Positions 50,159 through 58,368 of a DNA stretch of 64,000 nucleotides are shown here, in pieces (the first letter of the stretch is position 1; every line of letters starts with the position of its first letter). The notes beneath the pieces were generated by a model, which was not told the origin of the DNA, did no database searches, and worked only from the letters and a program-made list of their open reading frames with translations. The stretch is from Haladaptatus salinisoli. Its GTDB lineage: Archaea; Halobacteriota; Halobacteria; Halobacteriales; Haladaptataceae. A program made the position numbers and the translations under genes. The stretch covers positions 310,001 to 374,000 of the forward strand of contig NZ_CP085330.1 of the NCBI RefSeq assembly GCF_020614375.1. Reading direction: 5' to 3'.

Positions 50159-50564
50159 GTCCGTCGGTGCTGCATCGGCTCCGTCGATGACGAGGCGACT
50201 TCGCGGAGAACGCCCTCGTCCGCTCGCGACGAACAGCCTTTGGTTGAGACGAGCGGGGCACCGAGGAGCAGACGCCGAAAGTTCCTGATCCCTTTCAGTT
50301 CCCCCAACAGTACCTGCCATCGTAGCCCACTCCCTCCCAGCCGATTCCCTCACCCACTGCGTTCGTTCGTCATCCCTCGCGCGACAGTCAGACAGACCCT
50401 CGGACGACCGTGTCCTCGGGCTCGTGGCTGATGCGGTTTGGGCGGGGGCTTTCGGCGTCCGCATCACTGCGGTAGTGTTGCGAGCGTCGCTGTGCACAGC
50501 GTCGAAACAGAACCGACTCGTAGCGATGGGGACGTCCCACCGTCGCTTTCCTCCCGTCGGAAAC
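50159..50564. other. 406-bp non-coding region of unusual composition
   Basis: Between convergent genes lies a stretch with lower G+C and many CCC/CTC runs (cccactccctcccagccg, ccctcacccactgcgttcg) and no codon-like third-base bias on either strand. Short frames exist but none resembles a known protein. It might be a decayed insertion, a repeat family member or a structured RNA (see findings). Confidence 0.4.
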
Positions 50565-51083
50565 TCACTCCCCGCCCTTCGGGAGGTGGTCGAACAGTTC
50601 CGAACTCGTCCCGAACTTCAGCACGTTCGTCACGACGCTGTTCCGGATGTTGTCCACGACCTTCCCGTGTTCCTTGTAGAACTCGTGAATCCACCGCGAC
50701 TCGGCCTCCCGGGTCTGGAACATCATCACGGATTTCCACTGGTACTCGCCGTCGGAGAGGAAGTAAAAGAGCGTGTTCTCGTCGTTCTGGATGTACTCCA
50801 TCGCCTCCCGCCACCCCTCCGCGAAGTGCTCGGGGTTGAACTTGAACTCGAAGAGCGCGAAGATGAAGTAGGCCTCGTTCGGGATAACGGCCTCCCGGAA
50901 GACGCCGGCGTTCCGCATCTTCCGGATGGATTCGCTCACCGTCACGTGCGAGACGTCGATGTCGTACTTCTCCGCGAGCACTTCCGTGAGGTTTCGGGAG
51001 GATATCTGGGGGTCGTGCGCCAGTTCCTGGAGGATGGCGATGTCGCGCTCCTTGAACTCCCAGTCCGGTTCGTCCTCGGTCAT
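50565..51083 (-). CDS. Lrp/AsnC-like winged-helix regulator of the catabolic cluster
   Basis: The product has 172 residues from ATG 51083 (MTEDEPDWEFKER). The N-terminal HTH is KERDIAILQELAHDPQISSRNLTEVLAEKYDIDVSHVTVSESIRKMRNAGVF. It continues into a RAM-like ligand-binding segment (YFIFALFEFKFNPEHF; YFLSDGEYQWKSVMMFQT). The TATA gttttag at 51106-51112 is 26 bp upstream and lies inside an inverted repeat, suggesting self-regulation. It is flanked by beta-oxidation genes, so it probably senses an acyl-CoA or acid intermediate (inference). Confidence 0.84.
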   Translation of the reverse strand: MTEDEPDWEFKERDIAILQELAHDPQISSRNLTEVLAEKYDIDVSHVTVSESIRKMRNAGVFREAVIPNEAYFIFALFEFKFNPEHFAEGWREAMEYIQNDENTLFYFLSDGEYQWKSVMMFQTREAESRWIHEFYKEHGKVVDNIRNSVVTNVLKFGTSSELFDHLPKGGE

Positions 51084-51100
51084 ACTGCGGTCTACGAAGG

Positions 51101-51125
51101 ACATCGTTTTAGTTCCGTACGATGT
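51101..51125. promoter_or_regulatory. operator-like dyad around the Lrp-like gene TATA box
   Basis: Perfect 6-bp arms ACATCG (51101-51106) and CGATGT (51120-51125) enclose the TATA element of the regulator gene. Binding here would block its promoter. Confidence 0.5.
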
Positions 51126-51156
51126 TCGCCCGCGGTTCGCGTGTCGCCGTCCATCG

Positions 51157-52302
51157 TCAGAGCAGGCGGTCGGAGATGATGTTCTTCTGAATCTCGCTCG
51201 TCCCCTCGTATATCTTCGTGATGCGGGCGTCGCGGTAGTATCGCTCGACGGGATGGTCGGTGACGAACCCCGCGCCGCCGTGCACCTGAATCGCCTCGTC
51301 GGCGACGTCGACCGCGTGCTCGGACGCGAAGAGCTTCGCCATGCTCGCGAAGCGGGTCGCCAGTTCGTCGTCGCCGGAACCGACGTGGGACGCCGCGCGG
51401 TAGGTCAGCGACCTGGCGGCTTCCACGTTCGTGGCCATCTCGGCGACCTTGTGACCGATGGCCTGGTAATCCTTGATGAGTCGGCCGCCCTGCTCGCGCT
51501 CGTTCGCGTAGTCGACGGCCTCGTCGACGGCGGCCTGCGCGACGCCGACGGCCTGCGAGGCGACGCTCACCCGCCCGGACGCGAAGAAGTCCATGAGCTG
51601 GTAAAATCCCTTGTCCTCCTCGCCGATGACGTTCTCGGTCGGGACGCGAACGTCGTTCAGGACGATTTCGGCGAGATCGGACGCGCGGATGCCGAGCTTG
51701 TTGTCTATCTTCGTGGGTTCGAACCCGTCCGTATCGGTGGGGACGAGGATGGCGCTGATGCCGCGGTGCGGCGGTTCGGCCTCGGGGTCGGTCTTCGCCA
51801 TGACGACGGCGACGTCCGCGACGGTGCCGTTCGTTATCCACATCTTGTTCCCGTTGATGACGTACTCGTCGCCGTCGGTCTCCGCGACGGTCTCGATGCC
51901 GGCGACGTCCGAGCCGTGACCCGGTTCGGAGATGCAGCTACAGCACGCCGACTCGCCGCTGGCGATGCGGGGCAACCACTCCTCTTTCATCCGCTCGTCG
52001 CCGTACTTCCGAATCATGTTCGAGCCGAACCCGCGGCTCCCGATGGCGCTCCCGATGCCGCCGTCGGCGCGCCAGAGTTCCTCGGTGACGATGATGGACG
52101 AGAGGGTGTCCATCCCCGCGCCGCCGTACTCGACGGGGATGCTCGGCGCGACGAAATCGTACTCGGCGGCCTTCTCGACCAGTTCGTGGGGGTACGATTT
52201 CTCCTCGTCGTGTTCGCGCGCGACGGGTTCTATCTCGTTCTCGCCGAACTCGCGGACGGCCTGCCGGACGGCGCGGTGTTCGTCTGAGAGTTGGAAACTC
52301 AT
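51157..52302 (-). CDS. acyl-CoA dehydrogenase (short-chain/butyryl-CoA type)
   Basis: The product has 381 residues, standard length, from ATG 52302 (MSFQLSDEHRAVRQ). It shows the FAD motif CISEPGHGSDVAGIET near 120, MWITNGTVADVAVVMAK, and the C-terminal QVHGGAGFVTDHPVERYYRDARITKIYEGTSEIQ with the catalytic Glu in YEGTSE. The TATA ttgtttag at 52324-52330 is 26 bp upstream and rejects a longer start at 52323. It is divergent from the two-domain hotdog dehydratase. Electrons would pass to ETF. Confidence 0.93.
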   Translation of the reverse strand: MSFQLSDEHRAVRQAVREFGENEIEPVAREHDEEKSYPHELVEKAAEYDFVAPSIPVEYGGAGMDTLSSIIVTEELWRADGGIGSAIGSRGFGSNMIRKYGDERMKEEWLPRIASGESACCSCISEPGHGSDVAGIETVAETDGDEYVINGNKMWITNGTVADVAVVMAKTDPEAEPPHRGISAILVPTDTDGFEPTKIDNKLGIRASDLAEIVLNDVRVPTENVIGEEDKGFYQLMDFFASGRVSVASQAVGVAQAAVDEAVDYANEREQGGRLIKDYQAIGHKVAEMATNVEAARSLTYRAASHVGSGDDELATRFASMAKLFASEHAVDVADEAIQVHGGAGFVTDHPVERYYRDARITKIYEGTSEIQKNIISDRLL

Positions 52303-52323
52303 ACGCCCACCTTTGCGTTCCAT

Positions 52324-52330
52324 TGTTTAG
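52324..52330 (-). promoter_or_regulatory. TATA box of the short-chain acyl-CoA dehydrogenase gene
   Basis: This reads ctaaaca on the coding strand, centred 25-26 bp before ATG 52302. Confidence 0.5.
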
Positions 52331-52454
52331 TATTTTTCCGATATTGGAAACTAAGTTAACAGTCGTCCCCGAGGGCCGCGAGCGAGTCCGCGTTCCGGGA
52401 GCGGTGACGAACCGCGCGAGATACGTTTTTCCCTTCCGCGCTCGATATGGAACC

Positions 52455-53435
52455 ATGCCAAACGAACCGCTCTCCGCCCTCGAATCGCAGGTCGGAGCGA
52501 CGAACCGAACCGTCGAGGGGTTTCGGGTGGAAGCCGGGAAAGTAGCGGAGTTCGCGCGGGCGATTCGCGATCCGCACCCGACGTACCGCGACCTGGAAAC
52601 CGCACGCGAAGCGGGCCACCACTCGCTTCCCGCGCCGCCGACGTTCACCCGGTCGTCGTTCTTCCCCCGGTACCGCCCGCCCGGCGTCGACCACGACTTC
52701 GGCTTCGACCTCGGCTTTCGACGCGAGTACGTGCTCCACGGCGAACAGCGGTTCCGGTACGAGCGCCCGCTGCACGTCGACGACGAACTCTACGGCGAGA
52801 CGACGCTCGAGGACGTCTTCCAACGGGAGGGGCGAAGCGGCGGGACGATGACGTTCGCCGTCCTCAGAACCGACTTCTACGACGCCGACAGCGACGCCCT
52901 CGTCCAGTCGGCGTGGAACACCCGCATCGAGACGGACGGCGCGCCGACGGGAGAAAGCGCCCCGGCGCGCGGCGAAATCGACGCCCCGGAGGACGCCGCG
53001 CCCGCCGAAGACGCCGCCGACCTGACGGTCGGTGCGGTCGGCCCGACGGTCGAAACGTCGCCGCTGGAGCGCCGGGATTTCGTCCGATACGCCGGGGCGA
53101 GCGGGGACTTCAACCCCGTCCACTACGACGAACCGTACGCGACGGACGCCGGTCACCCGAGCGTCTTCGCCCAGGGGATGTTCAGCGCGGGCGTCGCCTC
53201 CCGCCTCCTCCGGGAGTGGTTCGGACTCGGCGGACTCGAGTCCTACCGGACGCGGTTCACGGCGCGCGCCTTCCCGGGCGACACACTCTCCGCGCGCGCC
53301 GAAGTTCGGGAGATAGCGGACGCGGGCGACGAGGGTGCGGACGAGCGCGGCGGTCGGCGCGTGACCGTGGCGCTCGAAGTCGTCGCGGACGACGGTCAGA
53401 AGGTCGTCGACGGCGACGCGACCGCGGTCGTCTGA
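52455..53435 (+). CDS. double-hotdog MaoC-type acyl dehydratase
   Basis: The product has 326 residues from ATG 52455 (MPNEPLSALE). The N-terminal hotdog (about 10-150) resembles the FAS1-like dehydratase domain (VAEFARAIRDPHPTYRD; LHVDDELYGETTL). An Ala/Glu/Asp-rich linker (160-185) follows, then a C-terminal MaoC domain with the catalytic pair in YAGASGDFNPVHYDE near 220 and VFAQGMFSAG. It likely hydrates an enoyl-CoA. Its stop abuts the stop of livF in convergent orientation with no gap. Confidence 0.87.
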   Translation: MPNEPLSALESQVGATNRTVEGFRVEAGKVAEFARAIRDPHPTYRDLETAREAGHHSLPAPPTFTRSSFFPRYRPPGVDHDFGFDLGFRREYVLHGEQRFRYERPLHVDDELYGETTLEDVFQREGRSGGTMTFAVLRTDFYDADSDALVQSAWNTRIETDGAPTGESAPARGEIDAPEDAAPAEDAADLTVGAVGPTVETSPLERRDFVRYAGASGDFNPVHYDEPYATDAGHPSVFAQGMFSAGVASRLLREWFGLGGLESYRTRFTARAFPGDTLSARAEVREIADAGDEGADERGGRRVTVALEVVADDGQKVVDGDATAVV

Positions 53436-54140
53436 TCACTCGCCGAGGTAGGCGGTTCGGATGTACTCGTCCCCGCGGAGGGTCTCGGGGTCGCCCTCCC
53501 GCTCGACCTTCCCGTTCTCCAGGAGATACACGCGGTCCGCGTGGTTCATCGTGAACGTCACGTTCTGTTCGGCGAGCAACACGGTCACCCCGGCGTCCCG
53601 AATCTCGTCGAGGCCGTCGCTGATGTCGCGGAGGACGACGGGCGCGAGTCCGAGCGTCGGTTCGTCTAAGAGGAGGACGTCCGGGTCGCCCATCAGCGCC
53701 CGCCCGATGGCGAGCATCTGCTGTTCGCCCCCGCTCATCGTCCGGGCGTTCTGGTCGGCGCGCTCCGCGAGCACCGGAAAGAGGTCGTAGACGAACTCCA
53801 AACGGTCTTCGACGCCGTCGCGGTGACGGTACGCGCCGAGTTCGAGGTTGTCCTCGACCGAGAGGTGGCCGAAGAGGTCGCGGCTCTCCGCGCAGTGGAC
53901 CAACCCGTCGGCGACGAGGTCGGCGGGGTGGTGGCCGGCGACTTCCCGGTCGCGGTAGGCGACGCGCCCGTCGTAGTCGTGGAACCCGGAGACCGTCTCG
54001 ACGAGCGTCGTCTTCCCGGCCCCGTTCGGGCCGATGACGCCGACGATTTCGCCGTCGTCGACGCGCGCGGAGATTCCGCGGAGCGCGGCGACCTCGCCGT
54101 ACGAGACGCGAACGTCCTCGACGGATATCAGGTCGCTCAC
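53436..54140 (-). CDS. livF: branched-chain amino acid-type ABC transporter ATPase LivF
   Basis: The product has 234 residues. Walker A is GPNGAGKTT at 37-45, the signature MSGGEQQM, Walker B VLLLDEPTLGLAP and the switch region LLAEQNVTF with Gln-Asn, as usual for LivF. It overlaps livG by 4 bp (ATGA-like) and is the last gene of the livK-H-M-G-F operon. Confidence 0.92.
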   Translation of the reverse strand: MSDLISVEDVRVSYGEVAALRGISARVDDGEIVGVIGPNGAGKTTLVETVSGFHDYDGRVAYRDREVAGHHPADLVADGLVHCAESRDLFGHLSVEDNLELGAYRHRDGVEDRLEFVYDLFPVLAERADQNARTMSGGEQQMLAIGRALMGDPDVLLLDEPTLGLAPVVLRDISDGLDEIRDAGVTVLLAEQNVTFTMNHADRVYLLENGKVEREGDPETLRGDEYIRTAYLGE

Positions 54141-54904
54141 GAATCGGCACCCCCGAGGTAGGCCTCCTGAACCGTCTCGTTCTCGCGTATCGCCTCGGGC
54201 GTCCCCTCGGCTATCTTCGAGCCGAACTGGATGACGACGGCGCGGTCGATGAGCGAGAGCAACCCCCGCATGTTGTGGTCGACGACGACGAGCGTCACGC
54301 CCTCGTCCCGGAGCGAGCGGAGGAGGTCGGACAGTTCGCTCACCTCCCCGCTCGACAGTCCGGCGAACGGTTCGTCGACGAGGAGGAGGTCGGGGTCGGT
54401 CGCCAGCGCCCGGGCGAGTTCGAGGCGGAGGAGCCCGGCGTGCGGCAGTTCGTCCGGGGAACTGTCGGCGCGGTCGCCGAGTCCGACGCGCTCGCAGATG
54501 TCGGTCGCGCGCGACAGCGTCTCGCCGCGCAGTCCCGAGAGCGAGAGGATGCGGTCGGGGGTGAGCGCGATGGCAACGTTTTGGCGGACCGTCCTGTCTC
54601 GGAAGGGCCGGAACGACTGGAACGTCCGCGCCATCCCGCGCTTGACCATCTCGTAGGCGGGTTCGCCCGTGACGTCCTCGCCGCGATACCGAACGGTTCC
54701 GGCGGTGGGCGGATACGCCCCGGTGACGCAGTTGAACGTCGTCGATTTCCCGGCCCCGTTCGGCCCGATGAACCCGAGTATCTCGCCCTCCTCCACCGCG
54801 AACGAGAGGTCGTCGACCGCGGTGAGACCCCCGAACTCCTTCCGGAGGTCGTCGAGGACGAGGATGCCGTCCGATGGACTCCGCTCACCGCTCACGGTCG
54901 CCAC
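54137..54904 (-). CDS. livG: branched-chain amino acid-type ABC transporter ATPase LivG
   Basis: The product has 255 residues. Walker A is GPNGAGKST, the LivG-specific MVKRGMARTFQSFRPFRDRTVRQNV segment is present, Walker B is LLLVDEPFAGLS and the switch His is VVDHNMRGL. The position of the ABC signature reads LPHAGLLRLELARALA, where LivG proteins usually have LPYGQQRRLEIARAL; the Gly-Gln(-Gln) element is lost. It overlaps livM by 20 bp and livF by 4 bp. It may still hydrolyse ATP as a heterodimer with LivF, whose signature is intact. Confidence 0.9.
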   Translation of the reverse strand: MATVSGERSPSDGILVLDDLRKEFGGLTAVDDLSFAVEEGEILGFIGPNGAGKSTTFNCVTGAYPPTAGTVRYRGEDVTGEPAYEMVKRGMARTFQSFRPFRDRTVRQNVAIALTPDRILSLSGLRGETLSRATDICERVGLGDRADSSPDELPHAGLLRLELARALATDPDLLLVDEPFAGLSSGEVSELSDLLRSLRDEGVTLVVVDHNMRGLLSLIDRAVVIQFGSKIAEGTPEAIRENETVQEAYLGGADS

Positions 54905-56027
54905 CTCCGATTCGGTCGAGCGCCTCTCGGTAGGCGTCGAGAACCTGCTCCGTCGGCGTCCGGCCGCCGTCGGCGACCGGTTCCGGATTGTCCACGACGA
55001 CGCTCCGACCCCGTTCGATGCCCCAGCGGAGGAGACCGCCGGGCAGGAAAAAGAGGAGCGCGAGCGTGACCAGCGAGAACAACAGGAGGTCGAGGGAGGC
55101 GACCTGCACGTTCAACACCGGGACGGTCGCGCTCACGTTCGAGAGCCACTCCCGAAAGAGGCTGAAGAACAGGCCGCCGACCGCCGCGCCCGTGATGGTT
55201 CCCATCCCGCCGACGATGGTGGCGATGATGACCTCGATGCTGACGGACATCACGAGCAGTTGGCTCGGTTGTGGTTTGCCCGCCGTGTGCACGAAGACCG
55301 CGCCCGCGAGGCCGCCGACCGCCGCGGAGAGCACGAACGCGAATATCTTGAACTTCGCCGGGTTGATGCCCGCGGCCGCGACCGCCTCCTCGTCCTCCCG
55401 GATGGCCGTGAAGACGGACCCGGCGTCCGAGCGCGTCACCGCGAGCAGGACGCCGAGGATGGCGACGAACAGCGCGAACGCGACGTAGTAGTCCGCCATC
55501 GTCTGGGCCGTGAAGCTCGACGCCGGAACGAGCGGGTCGGGACTCGGAAGCCCGAGTTCCCCGCCGAACGTGTCGCTGAACACGATGAACAGCTGGAGCA
55601 GGATGAGGGGTGCGACGAGCGTGATGAGCGAGAGGTACGGACCTTCGAGGCGGAGCGCCGGGACGCCGATGAGAACGCCCGCGAGCGCCGCGGCGACCGT
55701 TCCGAAGAGTATCGCCGCGACCGGGGGGACGCCGAATTCGAGGTTTAGCAGCGCGGAGCCGTAGCCGCCGACCGTGAAGAACAGCGCGTGACCGAAGCTT
55801 ATCTGACCCGTGTAGCCGGAGACGGCGTCCCAACTCATCGCGAACATGGCGAAAAAGAGCGCGACGGTGAGCGTGACGACGGCGAGGAGGCCCTGACCGC
55901 GACCGAGGACGACCGGGAGCAAGAACGGCGCGAGCGCGAGGACGACGAGTCCCGCCAGCCCGAACACGTACCGCGGCGCGAGCGAGCGGACGGAACCGAA
56001 GTTCCGGGAGTCGACATCTTCGCTCAT
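54885..56027 (-). CDS. livM: branched-chain amino acid-type ABC permease LivM
   Basis: The product has 380 residues with about nine membrane segments. The LivM hallmark WDAVSGYTGQISFGHALFFTVGGYGSALL lies near 67-95, ALRLEGPYLSLITL near 128 and the EAA-like loop IREDEEAVAAAGINPAKFKIFAFVLSAAVGGLAGAVF near 215. The C-terminal extension after the last helix is about 40 residues. It lies between livH (4-bp gap) and livG (20-bp overlap). Confidence 0.92.
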   Translation of the reverse strand: MSEDVDSRNFGSVRSLAPRYVFGLAGLVVLALAPFLLPVVLGRGQGLLAVVTLTVALFFAMFAMSWDAVSGYTGQISFGHALFFTVGGYGSALLNLEFGVPPVAAILFGTVAAALAGVLIGVPALRLEGPYLSLITLVAPLILLQLFIVFSDTFGGELGLPSPDPLVPASSFTAQTMADYYVAFALFVAILGVLLAVTRSDAGSVFTAIREDEEAVAAAGINPAKFKIFAFVLSAAVGGLAGAVFVHTAGKPQPSQLLVMSVSIEVIIATIVGGMGTITGAAVGGLFFSLFREWLSNVSATVPVLNVQVASLDLLLFSLVTLALLFFLPGGLLRWGIERGRSVVVDNPEPVADGGRTPTEQVLDAYREALDRIGGGDRER

Positions 56028-56031
56028 CGAA

Positions 56032-56892
56032 TCACTCCTCCAACTCCCGTCCGAACAGCCCCTCCGGTTTCACGAGCAGGATGACCACGAGGACGACCAG
56101 CGACGCCAGCCCGCTCAGGCTCGAATCCACGTACGACACCGTGAACACCTCGAGGAAGCCGATGATGTACGCGCCGACGAGGCTGCCCCGGATGGAACCG
56201 ATACCGCCCAGGACGACGATGGAAAACGAGAGCACGAGCGGTTCCCGCCCCATGGCCCAGTCGGCGGTCTGTATCGACCCGAGGAAGACGCCCGCCAGTC
56301 CGGCGAGCGCGCCCGCTATCATCCACGTGTAGAGGTACATCCTGTCGGTTTCGATGCCGACGAGCGACGCCCCGCGCGTGGACATGCTGGTCGCCAGGAT
56401 CGCCTTGCCGGTCCGGGAGTAGTTCACGGTGGCGAAGAGGACGCCGATGACGACCCACGAGAGCGCGAACGCGAGCACGCGATTCGACTGGACGCCGCCC
56501 GCGACGGCGATGTGGCCCGCGAACAGCGACGGGATGGCCTGCGGCTGGGTGCCGACGAGTATCTTCACCACCTCCTCGACGACGATGGCGACGACCAGCG
56601 TGAGTATCATCACGGTGATCGGGTTGTCCTGCACGCGGCGTATCATCACGAGGTACAGCGCGGCCGCGAACAGGGCCGGTACGACGAGCGCGGCGAACGC
56701 CCCCACCCAGACGTTGAGTTCGATGACCCTCGTTACGAAGTACGCCGTGAACGCTCCGACGGTGATGTTCGCGCCGTGGCTGAGGTTGAGGACGCCGCCG
56801 ACGCCGAAGATGAGCGTGAACCCGATGGCGACGAGCGCGTACAGCGCGCTGATGAGCACCGCGTTGACGACGGTGTTGAGAACTCCTGCCAT
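56032..56892 (-). CDS. livH: branched-chain amino acid-type ABC permease LivH
   Basis: The product has 286 residues and about eight membrane segments. LivH features are LYALVAIGFTLIFGVGGVLNLSHGANITVGAF near 17-48, RRVQDNPITVMILTLVVAIVVEEVVKILVG, and the EAA loop TSMSTRGASLVGIETDRMYLYTWMIAGALAGLAGVFLGS. It follows livK by 9 bp, in an operon. Confidence 0.92.
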   Translation of the reverse strand: MAGVLNTVVNAVLISALYALVAIGFTLIFGVGGVLNLSHGANITVGAFTAYFVTRVIELNVWVGAFAALVVPALFAAALYLVMIRRVQDNPITVMILTLVVAIVVEEVVKILVGTQPQAIPSLFAGHIAVAGGVQSNRVLAFALSWVVIGVLFATVNYSRTGKAILATSMSTRGASLVGIETDRMYLYTWMIAGALAGLAGVFLGSIQTADWAMGREPLVLSFSIVVLGGIGSIRGSLVGAYIIGFLEVFTVSYVDSSLSGLASLVVLVVILLVKPEGLFGRELEE

Positions 56893-56901
56893 AGCGAACT
56901 C

Positions 56902-58239
56902 TCACACCCATGGCGGCTTCTTGTACGACCCCGTCGCGATGTCCGACGGCCAGATGGGCTTTTGGACGCCGCTCTGGCCCTCCTTCTGCCACTGGAGCCA
57001 CATCGGCCACGCGGCGTCCTTCCCGTAGACAACGTCGTGCGGGTACTTCTCGCCCTTCCCGTAGTACTTCAGCGTGCCCGTGGTGCCCGTGTACGTCGAC
57101 GATTCGAGCTTCGGGATGACGTCGCCGGCCTTCCGCGAACTGGCGCTCTTCACGGCGGCCGCGTACTGCTTGACGGCGTCGAACGTGATGTAGCCCGTGT
57201 ACACCGGGTACTTGTCGTACTCCTTCTTGTAGCTCTCCGCGAACGGGACGGTCTTCTTCGTGACCTTCGAGGTGGGGGTCGCGGAGTTCTGCGTGAGCGC
57301 GTACCGACAAGCGCCGCTCACCGAACCGTAGTAGGACGGGAACTGCATGGGAACGTGGATGCCGCCGAACTCGAACTTCCGTTGCTGTTTCGCCCACTGG
57401 ACGACCGCGGCCGTCCCGGTGTGGGCCATGACGACGTAGGCGGCGTCCGCGTTCGCGCTCTCGATGTCGTCGTAGATGGGCGAGAAGTCCTTCGTTCCGC
57501 TCGCGTACCGCTTGTTGAGTGGAACGTCGACGCCGGTTTTAGAGAGCTGTTCGCCCAGCACCTTCGTCACCGGCTTCGTCCACGCGTAGTCCTCGGCGAG
57601 GACGGCGACGGACTTCCAGCCCATCTTGTCGAACTGCGACTTCGCGAAGTCGACCATGTTGACCCCGAGGAAGTGGGAGTTCACCGGACCGGTTCGGAAG
57701 AAGTACTTGTACTTGTCGTAGTTCTGCGCGACGCGCTTGCTCGCCTCCGGCGTGGCCGCGCCCGACCCCATGTGGACGGTCTTCTGTTGGGCGATGGAGT
57801 CCATGAGGTTCAAGAGCACCTCGCTGGTGAACACGCCGGTCGTGAAATCGACGCTCTGCCCGACGGTGAGGTTCTGGTACTTGGATTTCCCCGTCGAAGG
57901 GTCCTCGTGGGTGTCCTTGACGATGACCTTCACGTCCTCGCCGAGAACGCCGCCGTCCTCGGTGAGCTGTTTGGCCGCTAACTTCGCGCCGTTGGCGATG
58001 GACGCGCCGATGGGGTTCTTCGTCGGTTCGGGCGCGAGCACGCCGACTTTGATGGGTCCCGATGGGCCGCCGCCCCCGCTTCCGAGGCACCCGGCGAGCC
58101 CGACGGTTCCCGAGACGCCTGCCGTTTTCAGCACCGACCGACGAGAAAACAGCCCGGATGTTTTCGTTGTTTGATTGACAGGGCTGTTCTTCTTATTCTG
58201 GGTCGGTTTCCCGACGCCTTGGTTACTATCGTTAACCAT
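56902..58239 (-). CDS. livK: Tat-exported substrate-binding lipoprotein LivK
   Basis: The product has 445 residues, with a 31-residue leader before the Tat motif SRRSVLKTAGVSG; the lipobox is GLAGC. The mature part is a type I periplasmic-binding fold: IKVGVLAPEPTKNPIGASIANGAKLAAKQL at the N-terminus, HMGSGAATPEASKRVAQNYDKYKYFFR and FDAVKQYAAAVKSASSRKAGDV near the end. Unlike canonical leucine binders, no obvious leucine pocket can be read; proteins of this group also bind aromatic or short-chain carboxylates. It is first in the operon. The start overlaps an ATCGTTAA element (58228-58235). Confidence 0.9.
   Translation of the reverse strand: MVNDSNQGVGKPTQNKKNSPVNQTTKTSGLFSRRSVLKTAGVSGTVGLAGCLGSGGGGPSGPIKVGVLAPEPTKNPIGASIANGAKLAAKQLTEDGGVLGEDVKVIVKDTHEDPSTGKSKYQNLTVGQSVDFTTGVFTSEVLLNLMDSIAQQKTVHMGSGAATPEASKRVAQNYDKYKYFFRTGPVNSHFLGVNMVDFAKSQFDKMGWKSVAVLAEDYAWTKPVTKVLGEQLSKTGVDVPLNKRYASGTKDFSPIYDDIESANADAAYVVMAHTGTAAVVQWAKQQRKFEFGGIHVPMQFPSYYGSVSGACRYALTQNSATPTSKVTKKTVPFAESYKKEYDKYPVYTGYITFDAVKQYAAAVKSASSRKAGDVIPKLESSTYTGTTGTLKYYGKGEKYPHDVVYGKDAAWPMWLQWQKEGQSGVQKPIWPSDIATGSYKKPPWV
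58228..58235. promoter_or_regulatory. ATCGTTAA element at the livK start
   Basis: Part of an 11-base match (actatcgttaa, 58225-58235) to the element at 46521-46531. It overlaps codons 2-5 of livK, about 10-20 bases downstream of the expected transcript start, a repressor-type position. Confidence 0.45.
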
Positions 58240-58267
58240 CGTCTGTGTTGCCTATTGCAGAGATACA

Positions 58268-58276
58268 TCATAAATA
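58268..58276 (-). promoter_or_regulatory. TATA box of the liv operon
   Basis: The sequence tcataaata (coding strand tatttatga) is centred about 33 bp before ATG 58239, giving a leader of about 6 bases. Confidence 0.5.
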
Positions 58277-58368
58277 TGCGGGTTGGTAGCACTCGGCCCG
58301 ACGGAGGACGCGACCGACCTTCGCTCGTCGCCGGCGTCCGAAAAGCGGGCGAGGGGGTCGGCGTTCGC

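Noticed and set aside
48134-50497. long open frame on the minus strand opposite the hydroxyacyl-CoA dehydrogenase/hydratase gene
   Set aside because: Mirror frame caused by high G+C; the plus strand encodes a well-conserved bifunctional enzyme with all motifs.
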